A DNA stretch of 39,459 nt from Dorea sp. 5-2 (GCF_000403455.2 NZ_KE159717.1:222271-261729); one strand, 5' to 3'. Numbered from the stretch's first letter, positions 8,849-17,538 are shown. The notes: generated by a model from the sequence alone, not told the origin. Made by a program: numbers and translations.

Positions 8849-10124
8849 ACTACAGAGAAAATTAGTTTTTCTTTATACCTTAAGTACCGGGCTGATCATA
8901 ACTTTTATCCTGTCCATAACATTTCTTTTCTACTTTACCTCACAGGAAAACCGCCAGGAATCACTGTTCCAAAAACATCTTTTTACTCTGATGTTCCAGC
9001 TTCAGGGTAATTCCCACTTTACGGATCTGTTTCTGGCACAGATGGAGGAGAAAAACCAGCTCATCATTCATATAGAAGAAAACAACTCGCCCCTTTTCTT
9101 TCCTGGTTCATACAGACCGGATACGAGACGGGAGATTCTTCTTTCATATGCAGAAAAAGCTGCGGACAAGGAAGGCATTTTCATAGATTCCTACCCTATC
9201 TCCTCAAACATGTTGCAGACCTCCATATTTCAAATCCATGGAGACAGCCGGGATGTCTATCTTGGGAATATCCTTGTCCTCCAGACCCCTGCCGGATATA
9301 AAAAGCTCACCCTGCTGCAGGACATCTCTGACAGCAGGAAGAAATCCCTGAAAACCGGATGTTTCTATTTATTTATCGACCTGTTTGGAATCCTGCTCCT
9401 CTTTCTGAGCGGCCGCTGGTTCGTCCGCCGTTCCCTGCGCCCTCTGGAAGAAACATACCAAAAGCAGCAGGATTTTGTAGCCGCAGCCTCCCATGAGCTT
9501 CGTTCTCCGATTGCAGTCATCCAAATGACCGCAGATGCAGTCTCTTCCCATTCAGCAGAGGATACCCGTCTGCTTTCTGTTATTAAAAACGAATGCCGCA
9601 GGGGAAGCGCCCTGATTAAAAATCTTCTGCTCCTTGCTTCTGCCGAACAGAGGGAATGGGCTGTAAGAAAACGGAAATTTGAAATAGACGATCTCCTCCT
9701 AAGCCTTTTGGAGCTTTACGAACCGCTCTGCCTGTCCAAAAACGGAACCCTGCAGTTACGCCTGCCGGAGGAGCCGCTTCCGCCAGTATCAGCAGACCCC
9801 GAACTATGCCGACAGATTTTGACCATCCTGCTCGATAACGCCATCGCATATTCTCTGACGCGGCCTTCAAGAAAAATCCTTCTTAGGGCTGAACACTGCC
9901 ATCCCCATACACTGGTTTTCGTCGTGGACCATGGCCCCGGAATCCCTGACGAGGAAAAAGAATTTATCTTCGACCGCTTTTATAAAAGTGAAAAATCCCG
10001 AAATAAAAAAGACCATTTCGGACTTGGCCTGTCCATTGCCATTACCCTTGCAAAAATCCAGGGATTAAAGCTTGGCGTGCAGGATACAGACGGCGGCGGA
10101 AGTACTTTCTATTTGCAGATATAA
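8838..10124 (+). CDS. Sensor histidine kinase
   Basis: Membrane histidine kinase (428 aa) and partner of the preceding regulator. It has a first membrane helix at about 12-35, an extracellular sensor region of about 135 residues, a second helix at about 175-192, then the H-box AASHELRSPIAVI with His219, N-box ILTILLDNAIAYS, G1 VVDHGPGIPDEEKEFIFDRF and G2 GLGLSIAITLAK. All catalytic boxes are intact. The start is the ATG at 8838 with GGAGG six bases upstream; it overlaps the regulator stop by 11 bases. No distinct HAMP domain is evident between the second helix and the H-box. The ligand cannot be predicted. Confidence 0.93.
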   Translation: MFPKLQRKLVFLYTLSTGLIITFILSITFLFYFTSQENRQESLFQKHLFTLMFQLQGNSHFTDLFLAQMEEKNQLIIHIEENNSPLFFPGSYRPDTRREILLSYAEKAADKEGIFIDSYPISSNMLQTSIFQIHGDSRDVYLGNILVLQTPAGYKKLTLLQDISDSRKKSLKTGCFYLFIDLFGILLLFLSGRWFVRRSLRPLEETYQKQQDFVAAASHELRSPIAVIQMTADAVSSHSAEDTRLLSVIKNECRRGSALIKNLLLLASAEQREWAVRKRKFEIDDLLLSLLELYEPLCLSKNGTLQLRLPEEPLPPVSADPELCRQILTILLDNAIAYSLTRPSRKILLRAEHCHPHTLVFVVDHGPGIPDEEKEFIFDRFYKSEKSRNKKDHFGLGLSIAITLAKIQGLKLGVQDTDGGGSTFYLQI

Positions 10125-10150
10125 TCAAAAATGACAGGAGGATCAAACAC

Positions 10151-10558
10151 ATGCCATACTACAAAAAACCTACATTCTGGATAATAACCGCAGCCGCCAT
10201 AATATGCCTTACCGTATTTATACTCTTTTCCAGAAACTTAAAGGAAGACAGCAGTAATCCTGCAGCTTCAGCGGATGACAAAAAGCATTCGGCTTCTTTT
10301 TCGGCTGCCATTATAGAAGCCGACGAGCATTCCTTACTGGTCGAACCTGTAGAGGGCTCTGCTGAATTATCATCCTCTGACCGCATTTCAATTCCTATAG
10401 AATATATGCCAAAATCCCCCACTCCAAAGGTTGGGGATATCATCAGCATCCAGTATAACGGTGAAATTATGGAATCCTATCCCGCACAACTAGGGGAAAT
10501 ATATGACATCCGGTTTATAGAGACAGACAGCGGCAGGCTCCATTATCACAACAATTAG
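10151..10558 (+). CDS. Membrane-anchored DUF3221-like protein
   Basis: A 135-aa protein with one N-terminal helix (about 8-25) and an extracellular small beta domain. The pattern AAIIEADEHSLLVEPVEGS, SDRISIPIEYM, KVGDIISIQYNGEIMESYPA is typical of DUF3221 (YobA-like) proteins, whose function is not known. It lies 26 bases after the kinase with AGGAGGATC upstream, so it is the third gene of the operon. Its stop is only four bases from the stop of the convergent thi operon and no terminator lies between them. Confidence 0.75.
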   Translation: MPYYKKPTFWIITAAAIICLTVFILFSRNLKEDSSNPAASADDKKHSASFSAAIIEADEHSLLVEPVEGSAELSSSDRISIPIEYMPKSPTPKVGDIISIQYNGEIMESYPAQLGEIYDIRFIETDSGRLHYHNN

Positions 10559-10562
10559 CGCC

Positions 10563-11237
10563 CTATTTGCTCATGTTCCAGGCCATCTCCCAGAAAGCCA
10601 GCTCGTAGCGGGAACAGGCCACAAAAATATCTTCCAGATGCCGCACCTGCTGTTCGGTATAGTGCAGGGTCAGCCGGTCTGTCATTTCCAGCAGCAGGAC
10701 GTTCGCTTCGCCGTAATGGGGATCAGCGTAGCCTCTGACCCAATCGCCGTAGAATGGATGATCCTGTGCCGACGGATTGTTCTCTACAATCTTTTTGGCA
10801 ATCACCTCATAGCTGTAGGCACAGGACAGGATAGCGGTCAGAATCTCCGCCTCCCCCTCTTCATAAGCCACCCGGAGCATATAGGACGTATAGGAAAGAT
10901 TGTCCAACGACCGGGGCGTTGCCTCCAGTTCCTCCCGTGAAACTGAGAACTTACCCATATAGCCCCGATGGATATCCATCTCTCCCTCGGTCAGCAGGGT
11001 CACATACCTGGAGAAAAGCTGAATGGTTTCGGGGCTTTTTGCCTTGGCAATGCCCAGGGCGAACACCTTCGCATACTCCTCCAGATAAAGGTAATCCTGA
11101 ATGATGTAATACTTAAACTTCGCCTGCTCCAAAGTACCGTCCTGGATACCCTTCACAAAGGGATTCTCATTGTAAGCCGCCCAAATGTCTTTTGTTGCGG
11201 ATAAAAGCCGTTCTGTTGTCTTTATGGTTGTTTTCAT
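10563..11237 (-). CDS. tenA: Aminopyrimidine aminohydrolase / thiaminase II (TenA)
   Basis: TenA-family enzyme (224 aa) that releases or salvages the HMP pyrimidine from thiamine breakdown products. The residues known to matter in Bacillus TenA are at matching places: Asp48 and Tyr51 in YYIIQDYLYLEEY, catalytic Cys139 in SCAYSY, and Glu212 in SRYELAFWEMAW. It is the last gene of the thi operon; its ATG overlaps the thiD stop by four bases. Regulation should come from the TPP riboswitch at 14562-14642. Confidence 0.92.
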   Translation of the reverse strand: MKTTIKTTERLLSATKDIWAAYNENPFVKGIQDGTLEQAKFKYYIIQDYLYLEEYAKVFALGIAKAKSPETIQLFSRYVTLLTEGEMDIHRGYMGKFSVSREELEATPRSLDNLSYTSYMLRVAYEEGEAEILTAILSCAYSYEVIAKKIVENNPSAQDHPFYGDWVRGYADPHYGEANVLLLEMTDRLTLHYTEQQVRHLEDIFVACSRYELAFWEMAWNMSK

Positions 11238-12043
11238 GACTCTGCCTCCTTTGCGTATTCACCGGTCAGATTGAAATTGTGCTGCATGGGTCCTCGGCCC
11301 TTCCCCAGGTTCAGCATGGCATTAAGCGCGCCGGAGATGTATTCTTTGGACCGCCGGATGGATGTGGGCAGGTCAAATCCCTTGGCCAAATTTGCCGCTA
11401 TGGCGCTGGACAACGTACAGCCGGTTCCATGGGTATTGGAATTATCAATGTGAGTTCCGTAGAACCATGTCCCCGCGCCATCCGCATAGAGGTAGTCATT
11501 GGCGTCGTTGATGTTGTGCCCGCCCTTGAGCAGGACCGCGCATCCATAGGCGCCGCTGATCTGTCTGGCCGCGGCTTCAATATCCTCCTGGCTTTGAATG
11601 GCCATGCCAGACAGGATCTCTGCCTCCGGGATATTAGGCGTAGCCACAGCCGCCAGGGGGAGCAGGCAGGTTTTCAGTGTATCCACCGCCTCTTCGGAAA
11701 TCAGCCGGTCGCCGCTGGTAGCCACCATTACCGGGTCCACCACAACGTTCCCCGCCTGATAGAAGCGCAGCCGCTTGGCAATCTTCTCAATCAGTCCGCA
11801 GGAGGCCACCATACCGATCTTCACCACATCGGGCGGGATGTCCTCAAATACCGCGTCAATCTGCTGTCCGAGAAAATCGGGCGTCATCTCTACAATTTCT
11901 CTTACACCGGTGGTATTCTGCGCTACCAGCGCCGTAATGGCGCTCATGGCGAAAACACCGTTCATGGTCATCGTTTTCAGATCGGCCTGAATCCCGGCGC
12001 CTCCGCTAGGGTCTGTCCCAGCGATTGATAATGCTGTTCTCAT
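11234..12043 (-). CDS. thiD: Hydroxymethylpyrimidine (phosphate) kinase ThiD
   Basis: Ribokinase-fold kinase (269 aa) that phosphorylates HMP and HMP-P to give HMP-PP for thiamine phosphate synthesis. It shows the family start ALSIAGTDPSGGAGIQADLK, the DPVMVATSGDRLI block, TPNIPEAEILSG, LLKGGH and the anion-hole motif NTHGTGCTLSSAIAANLA. ATG with AAGGAG ten bases upstream. A 94-base gap separates it from the HAD gene; no promoter was seen there, so it is likely read from the operon promoter. Confidence 0.95.
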   Translation of the reverse strand: MRTALSIAGTDPSGGAGIQADLKTMTMNGVFAMSAITALVAQNTTGVREIVEMTPDFLGQQIDAVFEDIPPDVVKIGMVASCGLIEKIAKRLRFYQAGNVVVDPVMVATSGDRLISEEAVDTLKTCLLPLAAVATPNIPEAEILSGMAIQSQEDIEAAARQISGAYGCAVLLKGGHNINDANDYLYADGAGTWFYGTHIDNSNTHGTGCTLSSAIAANLAKGFDLPTSIRRSKEYISGALNAMLNLGKGRGPMQHNFNLTGEYAKEAES

Positions 12044-12137
12044 TGCTATCTCTCCTTTGCATTATTTTTATTAAGCGACGGAAAGTGGTGCCCCCGATCC
12101 GCCGCTTGAAGCTTTCGGATGTCAGGAAGTAAATTCC

Positions 12138-12797
12138 TTAAACCGGAAGGAGCTTCTGAAGTTTATCCAGCTGCGCCAAGTCTTTCAGGTATACATCGGA
12201 CAGAACGCGGATTTCTTCCTGATTCTTTTCATGGCTGTCACAGACCGCCGCCACAGGGAACCCGGCTTCTTTCGCCGCTTTGATGGCATAGAGCGCGTCA
12301 TCAAACACAACCGTCTCTGACTTTTCTGTTCCCAGGAAGCGAAGCGCCGCCTCAAAGATATCCGGCTCATCCTTGCCGTGTCCCACTTCATTGCAGGTGA
12401 AAATCTCGCCAAAATAAGACAGCGCTTTGCACCGCTTCAGAGCGGCCTCCACCAGATACCGGTCAGTGGCAGTGGCGATACACAGCTTGACGCCGCTTGC
12501 CCTAAACCGCTTAAGCAGCTCCTCCACCCCCGGTTTCAGCGGAACCTCAAAACAGTAATACCGCTCCAACATGGCGTTGACCCCATCCATGATCTCATCA
12601 ATACCAAGCTTCACGCCATACTCGGTCTGATAGTAGCGGGCCGCCTGGCGCAGGCTCATATTCTTAAACACCTCGTTCAGATTCTCTTTCGGCTCATATC
12701 CGATAGAGCGCAGATAAGTCTCTCCGATGGTGTCCCAGATAAACATGGAGTCCAACAGCGTGCCGTCCACATCAAAAATCGCGCCGCGAATCCTCAT
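12138..12797 (-). CDS. HAD-family phosphatase in the thi operon
   Basis: HAD-superfamily phosphatase (219 aa) with motif I FDVDGTLLDS (Asp9, Asp11), motif II in CIATATD, the motif III lysine in GHGKDEP and motif IV VFDDALYA. The helical cap (about 15-85) marks a subclass IA enzyme. It overlaps thiE by four bases and sits between thiE and thiD. A role in dephosphorylating a thiamine or pyrimidine phosphate intermediate is inferred from context; the family is too broad to give the substrate. Confidence 0.88.
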   Translation of the reverse strand: MRIRGAIFDVDGTLLDSMFIWDTIGETYLRSIGYEPKENLNEVFKNMSLRQAARYYQTEYGVKLGIDEIMDGVNAMLERYYCFEVPLKPGVEELLKRFRASGVKLCIATATDRYLVEAALKRCKALSYFGEIFTCNEVGHGKDEPDIFEAALRFLGTEKSETVVFDDALYAIKAAKEAGFPVAAVCDSHEKNQEEIRVLSDVYLKDLAQLDKLQKLLPV

Positions 12798-13435
12798 GCC
12801 CTCACCATCCCCTCTGCCAACAGGCGAAGCTTTCGGCAGGTATCCTCAATATCCTCCGCCGAAAAAATGGCTGATACCAGGGCCACACCGTCCACACCGC
12901 TGCCGGACAGCTTAAGAAGGTTGCCCCGGTTAATGCCTCCGATGGCCACAACGGGCACGTCAACCGCATCGCAGATGGCGCGTAAGGTCTCATTCGTCAT
13001 CTGATCCACATCTGTCTTCGTGCTTGTGGGGAACACCGCCCCCAGACCCAGATAGTCCGCACCGTTCCGAACAGCCCGTCGTGCTTCTTCCACCGTATGG
13101 ACAGAGACACCCAGGAGCATAGCGTCCCCCACCCGGCGGCGAACCTCGCCCGCCGCCATGTCCTCCTGGCCCACATGGATACCGTCCGCCTGGCAGGCGA
13201 TGGCGACGTCCACATTGTCATTCACAATGAACGGCACGCCATACCGGTGGCACAGGGCACAGATATCTTTGGCCTCCTGAAGAAACGCCGTCTCATCCAT
13301 CTCTTTCTCCCGCAGCTGCACACAAGTCACACCGCCCTTCAATGCCGCCTCCACCTGCTCATAGAGCGTCTGTTCCCCTGTCCAGGCCCGGTCAGTAACG
13401 GCATAGAGCAGCATATAGCGTTTATCGCACTTCAT
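12794..13435 (-). CDS. thiE: Thiamine phosphate synthase ThiE
   Basis: TIM-barrel enzyme (213 aa) joining HMP-PP and THZ-P to thiamine phosphate. It carries the diphosphate-binding and substrate motifs TCVQLREKEMDE, FIVNDNVDVAIACQADGIHVGQED, GVSVHTVEEA, ADYLGLGAVFPTSTKTD and VVAIGGINRGN. AAGGAG lies before the ATG; the start overlaps the thiM end by 14 bases and the stop overlaps the HAD start by four, so translation is tightly coupled. Confidence 0.95.
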   Translation of the reverse strand: MKCDKRYMLLYAVTDRAWTGEQTLYEQVEAALKGGVTCVQLREKEMDETAFLQEAKDICALCHRYGVPFIVNDNVDVAIACQADGIHVGQEDMAAGEVRRRVGDAMLLGVSVHTVEEARRAVRNGADYLGLGAVFPTSTKTDVDQMTNETLRAICDAVDVPVVAIGGINRGNLLKLSGSGVDGVALVSAIFSAEDIEDTCRKLRLLAEGMVRA

Positions 13436-14243
13436 AATTTGCTCCTTTCTCCAACCTTGCAGGAGTCAGGCGGTACATGGCGTCGATGATATAGTTCCGA
13501 TAGGAAGCGTTGCCGTCCAGTTCGGTCATACGCCTGTGGGCAATCTCCCCGCACAGACCCATGGCGCACACGGCTGCGGCTGCCGCCTCAAGGGGATGCT
13601 CCGGGTTGGCGGTGACAAAGGCCGCCGTCAGGATGGAAAGCTGGCAGCCGGTCCCGGTAATAGAAGACATCTCCGGATGGCCGTTGCGGATACAGAATGC
13701 CCGCTCTTTGTCCGCCACGATATCAATGGCTCCGGTGACAGCAATAACCGCCCCGGTGCGCCGGGCCAGTTCCCTGGCAAAGGATACCGCCCCGTCCAGA
13801 TTGTCTTCTGTCACCCTGTCCGCCACGTCGGCATCCACCCCTTTGGTGGTGCCGCTGCCGTAAGCCAGCGTCTTCATCTCCGAGATGTTGCCCCGGATTA
13901 CCGTAAGCTTTAGCTCTTCAAGCGGCCGAAGTGCCGTATCCGTCCGCAGCGCGGAGGCCCCAGCTCCCACCGGATCCAGCACCACAGGATGCCTCAGCTC
14001 GTTGGCACGCTTCCCGGCAGCAAGCATAACCGGGATGGTGCGCTGATTCAGTGTGCCGATGTTGATAGCCAGCCCTTTGCAGATGCCGGTGATTTCCACG
14101 GCATCCTCCGGGTCATCTGCCATAATGGGTGAGCCGCCGCAGGCCAGCAGCATATTGGCACAGTCGTTGACGGTGACATAGTTGGTGATACAATGAACCA
14201 GGGGTGACTTCCCCCGTACATTTTCAAAAATCTGTTCAAACAT
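13422..14243 (-). CDS. thiM: Hydroxyethylthiazole kinase ThiM
   Basis: Salvage kinase (273 aa) phosphorylating the thiazole moiety. Family motifs seen: PLVHCITNYVTVNDCANMLL, GGSPIMADDPEDA, VLDPVGAGASALRT, VIRGNISEMKTLA, VTGAIDIVAD and ITGTGCQLSILTAAF. I chose the ATG at 14243 (AAGGAG nine bases upstream) because it matches the normal family N-terminus; a longer frame reaches 14336 but reads into the palindrome. It is the first gene after the riboswitch. No thiC or thiG is present, so this cluster works by salvage. Confidence 0.95.
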   Translation of the reverse strand: MFEQIFENVRGKSPLVHCITNYVTVNDCANMLLACGGSPIMADDPEDAVEITGICKGLAINIGTLNQRTIPVMLAAGKRANELRHPVVLDPVGAGASALRTDTALRPLEELKLTVIRGNISEMKTLAYGSGTTKGVDADVADRVTEDNLDGAVSFARELARRTGAVIAVTGAIDIVADKERAFCIRNGHPEMSSITGTGCQLSILTAAFVTANPEHPLEAAAAAVCAMGLCGEIAHRRMTELDGNASYRNYIIDAMYRLTPARLEKGANYEVR

Positions 14244-14329
14244 AGTATGATACTCCTTTGTAAAATGAGAAAAAACATCCCTGCATGGCGGCGCTTTCCC
14301 GGTTGATGGCAGGCCGATATCGTCTGCCA

Positions 14330-14489
14330 AGTACAACTTTGCATTAATCTTGAAGTAATAGTGCTCGATATTCGTGTCATCTGTGCGTCTCTTAACCGAC
14401 GGCGTAGCGGGCTACGTCTAGGTTAAGAGACGTGCAGATGGCGCGGATAGCGAGTGCTTATTACTCAAGAATTAATGCAAAGCTGTACT
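14330..14489. repeat. 160-bp near-palindromic repeat in the thi leader
   Basis: The two arms are imperfect reverse complements along their length. AGTAC at 14330 pairs with GTACT at 14489, then CTTTGCATTAAT, CATCTG and CGTCTCTTAACC each meet their complement, closing on GACG..GTAGC/GCTAC..GTC in the centre. It lies between the riboswitch terminator and thiM, within the transcribed leader. The size and shape fit a MITE-like or palindromic dispersed element; no coding capacity or target duplication was recognised. Confidence 0.8.
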
Positions 14490-14506
14490 AGCTGCAAAAA
14501 CTCAAC

Positions 14507-14541
14507 AAAAAACAGGAGACATCTGCATAGCATGCCCCCTG
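14507..14541 (-). terminator. Probable terminator of the TPP riboswitch
   Basis: On the minus strand CAGGGG pairs with CTCCTG (one G-T pair), with a small GCAT/ATGC helix in the loop, followed directly by six T residues (14512-14507). It begins 21 bases after the aptamer, the expected place for transcription attenuation by TPP. Confidence 0.6.
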
Positions 14542-14561
14542 AAAAAGTACCGATCTCCACG

Positions 14562-14642
14562 ACTTCCTCCGGCGGCATTATCCGCATCAGGTTCAAGGGT
14601 CGAAGGTCTACCTTCCTCTCAGCCTGTCACACAAGCTCCCCT
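14562..14642 (-). ncRNA. TPP riboswitch (THI element)
   Basis: On the minus strand the conserved THI-box pieces appear in order: GGGGAGC, GGCTGAGAGG, GACCCTTGAACCTGAT, GCGGATAATGCCGC and GGAGGAAGT. These are the pyrimidine- and diphosphate-binding segments of the TPP aptamer. It precedes thiM-thiE-HAD-thiD-tenA and should shut the operon when TPP is abundant. Edges are approximate. Confidence 0.95.
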
Positions 14643-14660
14643 GTTTATTTTGTTATAAGA

Positions 14661-14689
14661 ATTATATCATTCTATTTATTGCTTTACAA
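14661..14689 (-). promoter_or_regulatory. Sigma-A promoter of the thi operon
   Basis: Reading the minus strand: TTGTAA (14689-14684), exactly 17 bases, then a perfect TATAAT (14666-14661). Transcription would begin near 14654, a few bases before the riboswitch aptamer. Confidence 0.8.
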
Positions 14690-15056
14690 GTGACTGTCTT
14701 AAGAAAAATGAATTTTATGTGAATCCTATCAGCCTATCTTAAGCGGCAGCTTCATGAAATAGACAAGCCCTCCTTTTCTCTATAATCTCACAATGCAATA
14801 TAAAACTTTCCTGTCTCCTAAAAACAAAAAAACTTCACCAAAAAGCAAAGTTATTTCTGTTCCAAACTACATCCAGCATAAGCTGTCTGCCAAAATTAAA
14901 ATATTGCATCTATCTAAAGTATAACATGCAAAGCCTCTGATCCGTATGGATTCCTCATACCATACCGGACTATTCTGTACCACTTTGACTCCATAAAGAA
15001 AAGGCTGGATACATTTTGCATAAATATATACTTTCTTCTCTTAAATTCTCTTTTCA
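14690..15056. other. AT-rich gap between thi promoter and ABC exporter
   Basis: No recognised gene. It contains a doubtful 47-codon frame (14914-15057) and otherwise AT-rich sequence with no tRNA, array or convincing terminator. Confidence 0.4.
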
Positions 15057-15057
15057 T
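14914..15057 (-). CDS. Doubtful 47-aa open frame after the permease
   Basis: The ATG at 15057 overlaps the reconstructed permease stop as TGATG, and the product starts MKREFKRRKYIFMQNVSSLF. It is short, basic and matches nothing I know. The coupling geometry is the only support; it may be chance or a gene relic. Confidence 0.2.
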   Translation of the reverse strand: MKREFKRRKYIFMQNVSSLFFMESKWYRIVRYGMRNPYGSEALHVIL

Positions 15058-15709
15058 CACCCGTTTATTTCCTGCTTATAAAATATTCTGCAGCTTATTC
15101 TATACATTGTGTAAATCCAGATCGCCGCAATCAAGGGAGACGCACATAAATTGTAAAAATAAGCTGATCCGTGATTTTCACACCGAGCATCATTAATATT
15201 TCATACACCATAAAACATATTCCCAAAGGAACAGCAAATGAAATCAGTAAAAGCATACGCCCCTTTTCCGCACCATACTTAAAGACCAATGGAATAGACA
15301 TACTTCCGAAAATAACTGAGACGATGAGTCCGACAAATCCCATAAAAAGCATTGTTACTATCCCTTCCATACTTAACGCCATCTTATGCATAGCCACTCC
15401 CCCTGCCACACCAAAAATGGTTCCTACGCAAATACCAGCAATACAGAAAATAATAAGAACAATAAATTTGGCCTTAACTATATCTTTTTTACATATCGGC
15501 ATAACCAAAGCATATTTAGACCATTTACAATGATCATCAAACGTAAACGTTGTTACAATCATCATGCTGCATAACACTCCTGATGAAATAATATAGCTTT
15601 CCACCCCCGAAACCATAATCAAACCAATAGCAAACACCAGTAAGATTAACAGCATCGACTTTGCATTATGACCAATATTATATAAATCTTTTAAAATGAG
15701 ACTCTTCAT
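15057..15709 (-). pseudogene. ABC-2 type permease, frameshifted near its C-terminus
   Basis: Membrane subunit of an antibiotic/lipid-type ABC exporter (ABC2_membrane_2-like). The open frame gives 192 aa with about five helices and ends abruptly at IYVRLP (stop at 15131). Just downstream another frame continues with IAAIWIYTMYRISCRIFYKQ then EING and stop at 15057, which is the usual last helix plus basic tail of these permeases. A one-base loss in CTCCCTTGATTGC around 15133-15140 explains both. The start (ATG 15709, GGGGGAG upstream) overlaps the ATPase gene by 32 bases. Truncation removes the last helix, so activity is doubtful, unless this is a sequencing error. Confidence 0.75.
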
Positions 15710-16565
15710 TTGACTGCTCCCCCTTTACATACATCAAAAGCATATCTTCTATCGATATTGTATCTACCATAGCATTTTTATATTTTCTTTTTGCCTTTTC
15801 CTTATCCCCAACAAGTATGTTCCATCTGGTCCCATCCTTCCGGCACGCTAAGATATCTGCTTTATCAACTTTCTCAAACAAGCCTGACTCACATCGAATT
15901 ACCCCGTAACCATTGTACAGGTCACTTTTCCTCTTAGAGAAGATAACCCTCCCACGATGAATGAATGTAATATAATCTGCCACTTTTTCCAGATCTGTAG
16001 TAATATGCGACGACATCAAGATGGAACGCCCCTCTTCTTTGACAAATCCTGCAAATATCTCAAGAATATCATCCCGCATAACCGGGTCAAGTCCGCTCGT
16101 TGCCTCATCCAGAATTAACAACTTCGGCCGATGCGACAATGCAGCAGCAATACTCAATTTCATTTTCATCCCTTTGGACAAGGTTTTAATTTCTTTTATC
16201 TGTGGAATACTGAAACGCTCCAGGAGATTCTGATATGCAGGGTTATCCCATTGCTTATATGCTGCAGCACAAATTTTTCCAACTTTTTCTGGTGTCAGTG
16301 TCTCGTAAAAATTAATCCCATCAAATACAACGCCTATATTTTCTTTGATCTGTATTGTCGAATCAAGTTCCTTCCCCCAGAATCTTACTGTTCCCTTATC
16401 TTTTTTTATAAGACCCAGAATGGCGTTGATTGTTGTGCTTTTTCCAGCTCCGTTTTCTCCTATTAATCCCATAATGGAACCTTTAGGAATTGAAAAGGAA
16501 ACCTGATCCAGTTTAAAATCCCCATATTTCTTTGTCAAATCCTTAATCTGCAATATTTCATCCAT
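15678..16565 (-). CDS. ABC transporter ATP-binding protein
   Basis: Cytoplasmic ATPase (295 aa) of a bacitracin/YtrB-type exporter. Walker A GENGAGKST (36-44), signature LSKGMK (129-134), Walker B LLILDEAT (149-156), D-loop SGLD and a switch histidine in MSSHITTDLE are all intact. The C-terminal 80 residues are the accessory region typical of this group. ATG with GGAGG seven bases upstream. It is cotranscribed with the overlapping permease, and the AraC-type gene lies 45 bases upstream on the same strand, so that regulator may control the exporter. Confidence 0.93.
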   Translation of the reverse strand: MDEILQIKDLTKKYGDFKLDQVSFSIPKGSIMGLIGENGAGKSTTINAILGLIKKDKGTVRFWGKELDSTIQIKENIGVVFDGINFYETLTPEKVGKICAAAYKQWDNPAYQNLLERFSIPQIKEIKTLSKGMKMKLSIAAALSHRPKLLILDEATSGLDPVMRDDILEIFAGFVKEEGRSILMSSHITTDLEKVADYITFIHRGRVIFSKRKSDLYNGYGVIRCESGLFEKVDKADILACRKDGTRWNILVGDKEKAKRKYKNAMVDTISIEDMLLMYVKGEQSNEESHFKRFI

Positions 16566-16610
16566 GATCTGTCCTCCGTATCCAGAAACGACTGGACTTT
16601 TCCTTATCTT

Positions 16611-17381
16611 TCATATAATGATAGGAATCCATATCTGGCTTACATAATCCTTATCCTTTGGATTCCCTTCACCATACCATTCCACCGCCGGACATTCCCC
16701 ATATTGGAATGAATGTCTGGGCAGCCATTCCCCTTTTAAATATTTCCATCCATTTTGTATTGCATGCGGTACCTCACCCCTGCACTCTATAATCGCCCAA
16801 GTATGTCCTGATAATTTATATTCAGAAACATTCCGTAATTCATGCCTTATGGATGGACGGACTTCACCCAGCGAAATGCCTCCTTTGAAATCACTTTCCA
16901 GCTGCTGTGACAATACAATCATAACTGAATGCTGCCATTCATTTTTATTATCAGAGACCCCTGCCGGCCAGATCTCTTCTTTTGTCTGAATATTCCAGGA
17001 ATACTGCTGTTTTCGTATCTTCTCCATTTGGGGATAAATCTGCAACCTTGTTTCATGCTTCCTTGCCTCTCTCGGTGAAACGCCATGAAACCTGCGGAAC
17101 GCCTTAGTAAAAGAGGTAGGTGATTCATATCCGTATCTATTGCTTACTTCTGCAATCCTAATGCAGCTGCCTTTTAAATCATATCCGGCAAATGTAAGCT
17201 TACGCAGCCGGATATATTCGGACAGGCTGATTCCGTTTATATAAGAGAATACCTTTTGGAAAAAAGCATAAGAACAACCGGCAATCTCTTCAATTTCCTT
17301 TTCATCTATAGCCCGCTCTCCATAATCCAGGCTACTCTCAATACAACTGATTATTCTCTGTAACTTTTCATCCCACTCCAT
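16611..17381 (-). CDS. AraC-type regulator with GyrI-like effector domain
   Basis: Transcription regulator (256 aa). Two helix-turn-helix units lie at about 25-110 (IEEIAGCSYAFFQKVFSYIN and RIAEVSNRYGYESPTSFTKA then FRRFHGVSPREAR). Residues about 150-256 resemble the GyrI/effector-binding fold, ending YVSQIWIPI. The linker and early GyrI strands look shorter than in related 290-aa proteins. The ATG has only a weak GAGAG ribosome site. It is the first gene before the ABC exporter, and a pair of 12-bp direct repeats upstream (17506-17538) is a plausible binding site. Confidence 0.85.
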   Translation of the reverse strand: MEWDEKLQRIISCIESSLDYGERAIDEKEIEEIAGCSYAFFQKVFSYINGISLSEYIRLRKLTFAGYDLKGSCIRIAEVSNRYGYESPTSFTKAFRRFHGVSPREARKHETRLQIYPQMEKIRKQQYSWNIQTKEEIWPAGVSDNKNEWQHSVMIVLSQQLESDFKGGISLGEVRPSIRHELRNVSEYKLSGHTWAIIECRGEVPHAIQNGWKYLKGEWLPRHSFQYGECPAVEWYGEGNPKDKDYVSQIWIPIII

Positions 17382-17505
17382 ATCATCTCTCTTTCTTTGC
17401 CTTACATCTCCCTTTGCTATGCCTGTGCCTTGCCGGCACTGGTTTTAAGCCCCAGATACGCAATATAAGTTTATCAACCCTACCTTTCTCCTGCAACAAG
17501 GTTGT

Positions 17506-17538
17506 CCATTTTTGCAGAATGAGGTGCCATATTTGCAG
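17506..17538. promoter_or_regulatory. Direct-repeat operator candidate for the AraC-type protein
   Basis: CCATTTTTGCAG (17506-17517) and CCATATTTGCAG (17527-17538) differ at one base and begin 21 bp apart, two helical turns, the spacing AraC-family dimers use for tandem half-sites. They lie about 125-157 bases upstream of the AraC-type start and may mediate autoregulation. Confidence 0.4.

Noticed and set aside
11279..12028. Long plus-strand open frame opposite thiD
   Set aside because: It is the antisense shadow of a clear thiD gene and has no ribosome site or family features.
14690..14770. On the minus strand, LVYFMKLPLKIG then stop looks like the tail of a histidine kinase
   Set aside because: A stop lies just upstream in that frame and no other kinase motif is near; too short to support.
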